Both the position numbers and the translations under genes were made by a program. The notes under the pieces were generated by a model, which made no database searches, was not told where the DNA came from, and saw only the letters and a program-made list of their open reading frames with translations. DNA of 41,635 nucleotides, from positions 1-41,635 of IMG/VR virus record IMGVR_UViG_3300020121_000089; one strand, written 5' to 3'. This document shows, one piece after another, positions 39,093-41,635 of the stretch; position 1 is the first letter of the stretch; every line of letters starts with the position of its first letter. This DNA comes from a virus.

Positions 39093-39446
39093 ATGGCAGC
39101 ACGCACGCACACGCGCACGCGCAAACCCCGATCGGCGGATCTCCCTGGCATGGAAGATCACGCGATCAAGCCGCTCGAGGATATCGCCGCGTCGTATGCC
39201 GACGTGCGCGATCGGCGGATGGCGCTGAACACCGAAGAAGCCGAACTGAAGAAAACCGCGCTCGCCCTCATGCACAAGTACGACAAGCAGATCTACAAGC
39301 ACGACGGGATCGAGATCCGCGTCGTGCAGGGCGAGGAAGATGTGAAGGTGCGCATCCACAAAGAATCGGACGACGACGACGACGACGACGAGGACGACGA
39401 CATCCAGATCAGCGCCGCGCCCGACGACAACAGCGTGAAGCACTGA
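39093..39446 (+). CDS. Helical protein with poly-Asp tail (117 aa)
   Basis: A basic N-terminus (MAARTHTRTRKPR), a helix with DVRDRRMALNTEEAELKKTA, a small beta part DGIEIRVVQGEEDVKVRIHK and then an Asp-rich tail at residues 91-103. GGAGG seven bases before ATG 39093 decides this start over TTG 39069. Function unknown. It is the second early protein here with a poly-acidic tail. Confidence 0.6.
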   Translation: MAARTHTRTRKPRSADLPGMEDHAIKPLEDIAASYADVRDRRMALNTEEAELKKTALALMHKYDKQIYKHDGIEIRVVQGEEDVKVRIHKESDDDDDDDEDDDIQISAAPDDNSVKH

Positions 39447-39450
39447 CGCC

Positions 39451-39573
39451 ATGATCCGGTACTGCCCGATGTGCAACCGACGCACCGAAACGCGCGACGA
39501 GCACGTCGGGCCGTTTTGTGTTCGCACGTGCTCGGCGTGCGGGCACGTCCACACGATTCGGGAGATCGAATGA
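39451..39573 (+). CDS. Tiny zinc-ribbon protein (40 aa)
   Basis: MIRYCPMCNRRTETRDEHVG, then CVRTCSACGHVHTIREIE. Two CxxC pairs about 20 residues apart form a compact zinc ribbon. The stop overlaps the next start by ATGA, so it is likely coupled to the ATPase. Only four bases separate it from the preceding stop. Confidence 0.65.
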   Translation: MIRYCPMCNRRTETRDEHVGPFCVRTCSACGHVHTIREIE

Positions 39574-41207
39574 CAACGATCCCGCTCGGGTTCGAGGTGC
39601 ATGCCGGCGGCCCCGTGGCCGTGCCGCTGAAACACCTGGCGATCACCGGGCAGACACAAGAGGCCGGGAAAACGACGGCCCTCGAGGCGTTGATCACGCG
39701 GGCCGGCGTGCGGGCTGTCACGTTCGTCACCAAGCGCGGCGAGGGCGCGTTCGTCAACGCGCGCCGGATCGATCCGTATTTCCGCGAGCAGGCCGACTGG
39801 CAGTTCGTCGCGTCGATCCTCGAGGCCTCGCGCGGCGAGAAACTGAAGTTCGAGCGCGCGTGGATCATTCGGGCAAGCCGCGGCGCGCGCACGCTTGCCG
39901 ACGTGCACCGGAACGTCAAGCGCGCACAAGAAAAGGCGACGGGCCTCAGCGCCGATGTCTATCTCACCCTCGACGCCTATCTCGAGATCGTCGTCCCGCA
40001 GATCGCGCGCGTCACGTGGGCCCCGGCGTTGAGGTTGTCGCCCGGCGTCAACGCGATGGATCTCACCGGGCTCACCGTGGAGTTGCAGCACCTCGTGATC
40101 AAGTCGGCGCTCGATTGGATCCTCGAGCACGCGGCCGACACCGTGGTCGTTGTGCCCGAGGCGTGGAAGTTTATCCCGCAGGGCCGCAACACGCCCGTCA
40201 AGCTCGCGGCCGAGTCGTTCATTCGGCAGGCGGCCGCGCTGCAGAACTATCTGTGGCTCGACAGTCAAGATCTCGGCGGGATCGACAAGACGATTCTGCG
40301 CAGCGTGCCCGTATGGTTGCTCGGCGTGCAGCGCGAGGCCAACGAGATCGCGCGCACGCTCGCGAACATTCCGGCCGGCGTGCACAAACCGAAGGCCGCC
40401 GATCTCGCGCTGCTCGGGCTCGGCGAGTTTTACGCGTGCTACGGCAAGTACGCGATCCGGACGTACGTGCAGCCGGCCTGGCTGTCGGCCGACGAGGCGC
40501 TCGAGGTGGCGCTCGGGACGCGGCCGGCCCTCGGCCGGGCCTGGCGACAGCGGATCGTGACGCTCGATCAACAGGAGGACACCGTGAACAAGGCAGACGC
40601 CGAGGCCTTACAACGTGACAACGACGCGCTACGCCGCGAGAACGCGCAGCTGCGCGAGCGGCTCGAGCAGCTCGAGGAAAGGGGCGCACATGCAGCACGA
40701 GGATCCAGGGATGCGGCGGTTCCTGCGCGACACGCTGATTCTGTGCGCCAGTCTGGTACTCACCGAGCCGGGGACAACGCCGCGGCAGTTGCGCCTCGTG
40801 CGGGGGCTGCTGCGCCAGGCGCGCCAGTTGGGGATGCTGCGCTCGTCGATGAAACGCTCTACCAAGCGATCAAGGCGCGGCTCGTCGCCGACGCGCCCGC
40901 GATCCTCGAGATAGTGCTCGCGCAACCGGAGATCGAGATCACCATTCAACGCCCGCGGCTACAGTTCGAGGAACACTCGCTCAAGTGGCGGATCGTGCGG
41001 CTACTCCGCGATCAACTGTTCAAGGGTGAGCCGCTGTCGTGTGGGCAAATCCGCAGCGCCCTCAAGCGCACGGGGCCCGACGCTAACACCGCGAACATCG
41101 GCCGGGCAATGGCCGACTTGGTACGGGCCGGCATATTCACCGACGAGGGCAGCGGGTACCGTCCGGTGCCAGGGATCCCCGTGCGCACGATCGAAGGCGA
41201 GCAGTAG
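39570..41207 (+). CDS. P-loop ATPase with coiled coil and C-terminal winged helix (545 aa)
   Basis: A predicted FtsK/HerA/VirB4-like ATPase. Walker A GQTQEAGKT at 27-35; Walker B TVVVVPEAWKF at 191-201 (glutamate in P-E); then LWLDSQDLGGID (228-239) and LGVQREANEIARTLANI as further core elements. Residues 344-371 form a leucine-zipper-like coiled coil (ALQRDNDALRRENAQLRERL). Residues 372-424 are an Ala/Arg/Gly/Pro linker. Residues 469-530 form a winged helix (SLKWRIVRLLRDQLF, SCGQIRSALKR, MADLVRAGIF). It could move or handle DNA at replication or packaging. The linker region contains a better-coding alternative frame at 40690. Confidence 0.78.
   Translation: MTTIPLGFEVHAGGPVAVPLKHLAITGQTQEAGKTTALEALITRAGVRAVTFVTKRGEGAFVNARRIDPYFREQADWQFVASILEASRGEKLKFERAWIIRASRGARTLADVHRNVKRAQEKATGLSADVYLTLDAYLEIVVPQIARVTWAPALRLSPGVNAMDLTGLTVELQHLVIKSALDWILEHAADTVVVVPEAWKFIPQGRNTPVKLAAESFIRQAAALQNYLWLDSQDLGGIDKTILRSVPVWLLGVQREANEIARTLANIPAGVHKPKAADLALLGLGEFYACYGKYAIRTYVQPAWLSADEALEVALGTRPALGRAWRQRIVTLDQQEDTVNKADAEALQRDNDALRRENAQLRERLEQLEERGAHAARGSRDAAVPARHADSVRQSGTHRAGDNAAAVAPRAGAAAPGAPVGDAALVDETLYQAIKARLVADAPAILEIVLAQPEIEITIQRPRLQFEEHSLKWRIVRLLRDQLFKGEPLSCGQIRSALKRTGPDANTANIGRAMADLVRAGIFTDEGSGYRPVPGIPVRTIEGEQ
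40690..40914 (+). CDS. Overlapping frame inside the ATPase gene (74 aa)
   Basis: MQHEDPGMRRFLRDTLILCA, SLVLTEPGTTPRQLRLVRGL, LRQARQLGML. It has GAGGAAAGG 8 bases before its ATG. From 40690 to about 40850 nearly all third codon positions in this frame are G or C, as in the other genes, while the ATPase frame there has mostly A/T at third positions and codes for low-complexity sequence. After about 40850 the pattern switches back. Either a real gene overprinted on the linker, or two genes joined by a frameshift or error. Confidence 0.55.
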   Translation: MQHEDPGMRRFLRDTLILCASLVLTEPGTTPRQLRLVRGLLRQARQLGMLRSSMKRSTKRSRRGSSPTRPRSSR

Positions 41208-41220
41208 GGGCGCATGTTCG

Positions 41221-41580
41221 ATGCCCTATGCCCCGCCTCGACCGTGCCCCACGTGCGGGCGTGTGCGGTGCCCCGTGCACGTCGCCGGCCCGCCGAGCCG
41301 ATGGGATCGCCCGACGCCCGAGGCCGCAACACCTCGAGTGCGTGGGCGCGAGCTGCAACGACGACGCGCTCGACTGTTCGCCCGCGAGCCGTTCTGTCGG
41401 CAGTGTGCAAGCGTCGGCGTGCGCCGCGTGGCAACCATTCGCGACCACATAACTCCACTAGCCGAGGGCGGGCTCGACGATGAAACGAACGAACAACCGC
41501 TCTGCCAAGCATGCAGCGACGCCAAAACCGACGACGAAGGGAAACGCGGCCGAATCCGCGCGCGTGCGCGGCGCGACTAA
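41221..41580 (+). CDS. HNH endonuclease
   Basis: A 119-residue nuclease. Zinc-binding CPTCGRVRC and CRQC ... CQAC pairs, and the HNH core RVATIRDHITPLAEGGLDDE followed by NEQPLCQACSDAKT. The first His of the motif is in R-D-H-I and the Asn in T-N-E-Q. Located on the circle just before the methyltransferase and terminase genes, as in cos-type phages, where the HNH protein helps terminase cut DNA. AGGGG lies upstream of the ATG. The in-frame sequence before 41221 is a shadow of the ATPase. Confidence 0.88.
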   Translation: MPYAPPRPCPTCGRVRCPVHVAGPPSRWDRPTPEAATPRVRGRELQRRRARLFAREPFCRQCASVGVRRVATIRDHITPLAEGGLDDETNEQPLCQACSDAKTDDEGKRGRIRARARRD

Positions 41581-41612
41581 TCGATCGGCAGGGGGGAGGG
41601 GGCTGAAAATCG

Positions 41613-41635
41613 CTGAGGCCGAGCCGTCGGGAAAC
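41613..41635. repeat. Terminal direct repeat, right copy (circular closure)
   Basis: Exact copy of positions 1-23. Joining the ends gives a circle of 41612 bases. Confidence 0.9.

Overview
The window is the complete, circularly closed genome of a GC-rich temperate siphovirus-like phage (Caudoviricetes, HK97-type head). The first 23 bases recur as the last 23 bases, so the two ends join. On the circle the HNH endonuclease gene (end of window) sits directly before a DNA methyltransferase and the terminase genes (start of window). The host cannot be named. It is GC-rich, and the attP core equals the 3' half of a tRNA-Val(CAC) gene, so the prophage probably sits in that tRNA. BrnT/BrnA and XF1762-type genes are commonest in Gram-negative bacteria, which is weak evidence only.

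Positions 1-22790 (+ strand) are the late region: a ParB-methyltransferase fusion, P27 small terminase, large terminase, portal, S49 protease, HK97 capsid, connector and tail-completion genes, tail tube, and two tail assembly chaperone frames linked by a -1 slippery heptamer. These are followed by the tape measure, a large tail hub/tip protein and an unusually elaborate set of adhesin candidates: a fibre, a barrel-like putative glycosidase, an IPT/TIG protein and a right-handed beta-helix spike. Three small membrane or secreted proteins that may serve lysis close the region. No endolysin was recognised. A nested hairpin ends it, followed by an attP region with the tRNA-Val core and several repeat families.

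Positions 23405-30521 (- strand) are the lysogeny region. They run from an XRE-type repressor, through a chain of overlapping small genes (DUF6166, DUF3846, cysteine-cluster and zinc-ribbon proteins) and a BrnT/BrnA toxin-antitoxin pair, down to the tyrosine integrase. A divergent control region (30522-30882) carries a repressor promoter, palindromic operator candidates and a rightward promoter with a perfect TTGACA.

Positions 30883-41580 (+ strand) are the early/replication region: small DNA-binding proteins, a recombination-like group (zinc-ribbon protein, Dam-like methyltransferase, two PD-(D/E)XK nucleases, one with a Cas4-like four-cysteine pattern), many tiny genes, a replication-type protein followed by a repeat-rich possible origin with a GATC cluster, RusA resolvase, a P-loop ATPase with a C-terminal winged helix (containing a convincing overlapping frame), and the HNH nuclease. 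Most neighbours overlap by ATGA or GTGA, so each arm is probably read as one translationally coupled operon. From 30883 rightward through the junction to 22790, all genes run in one direction.

Family names come from recognising protein motifs by eye. No database search was run.
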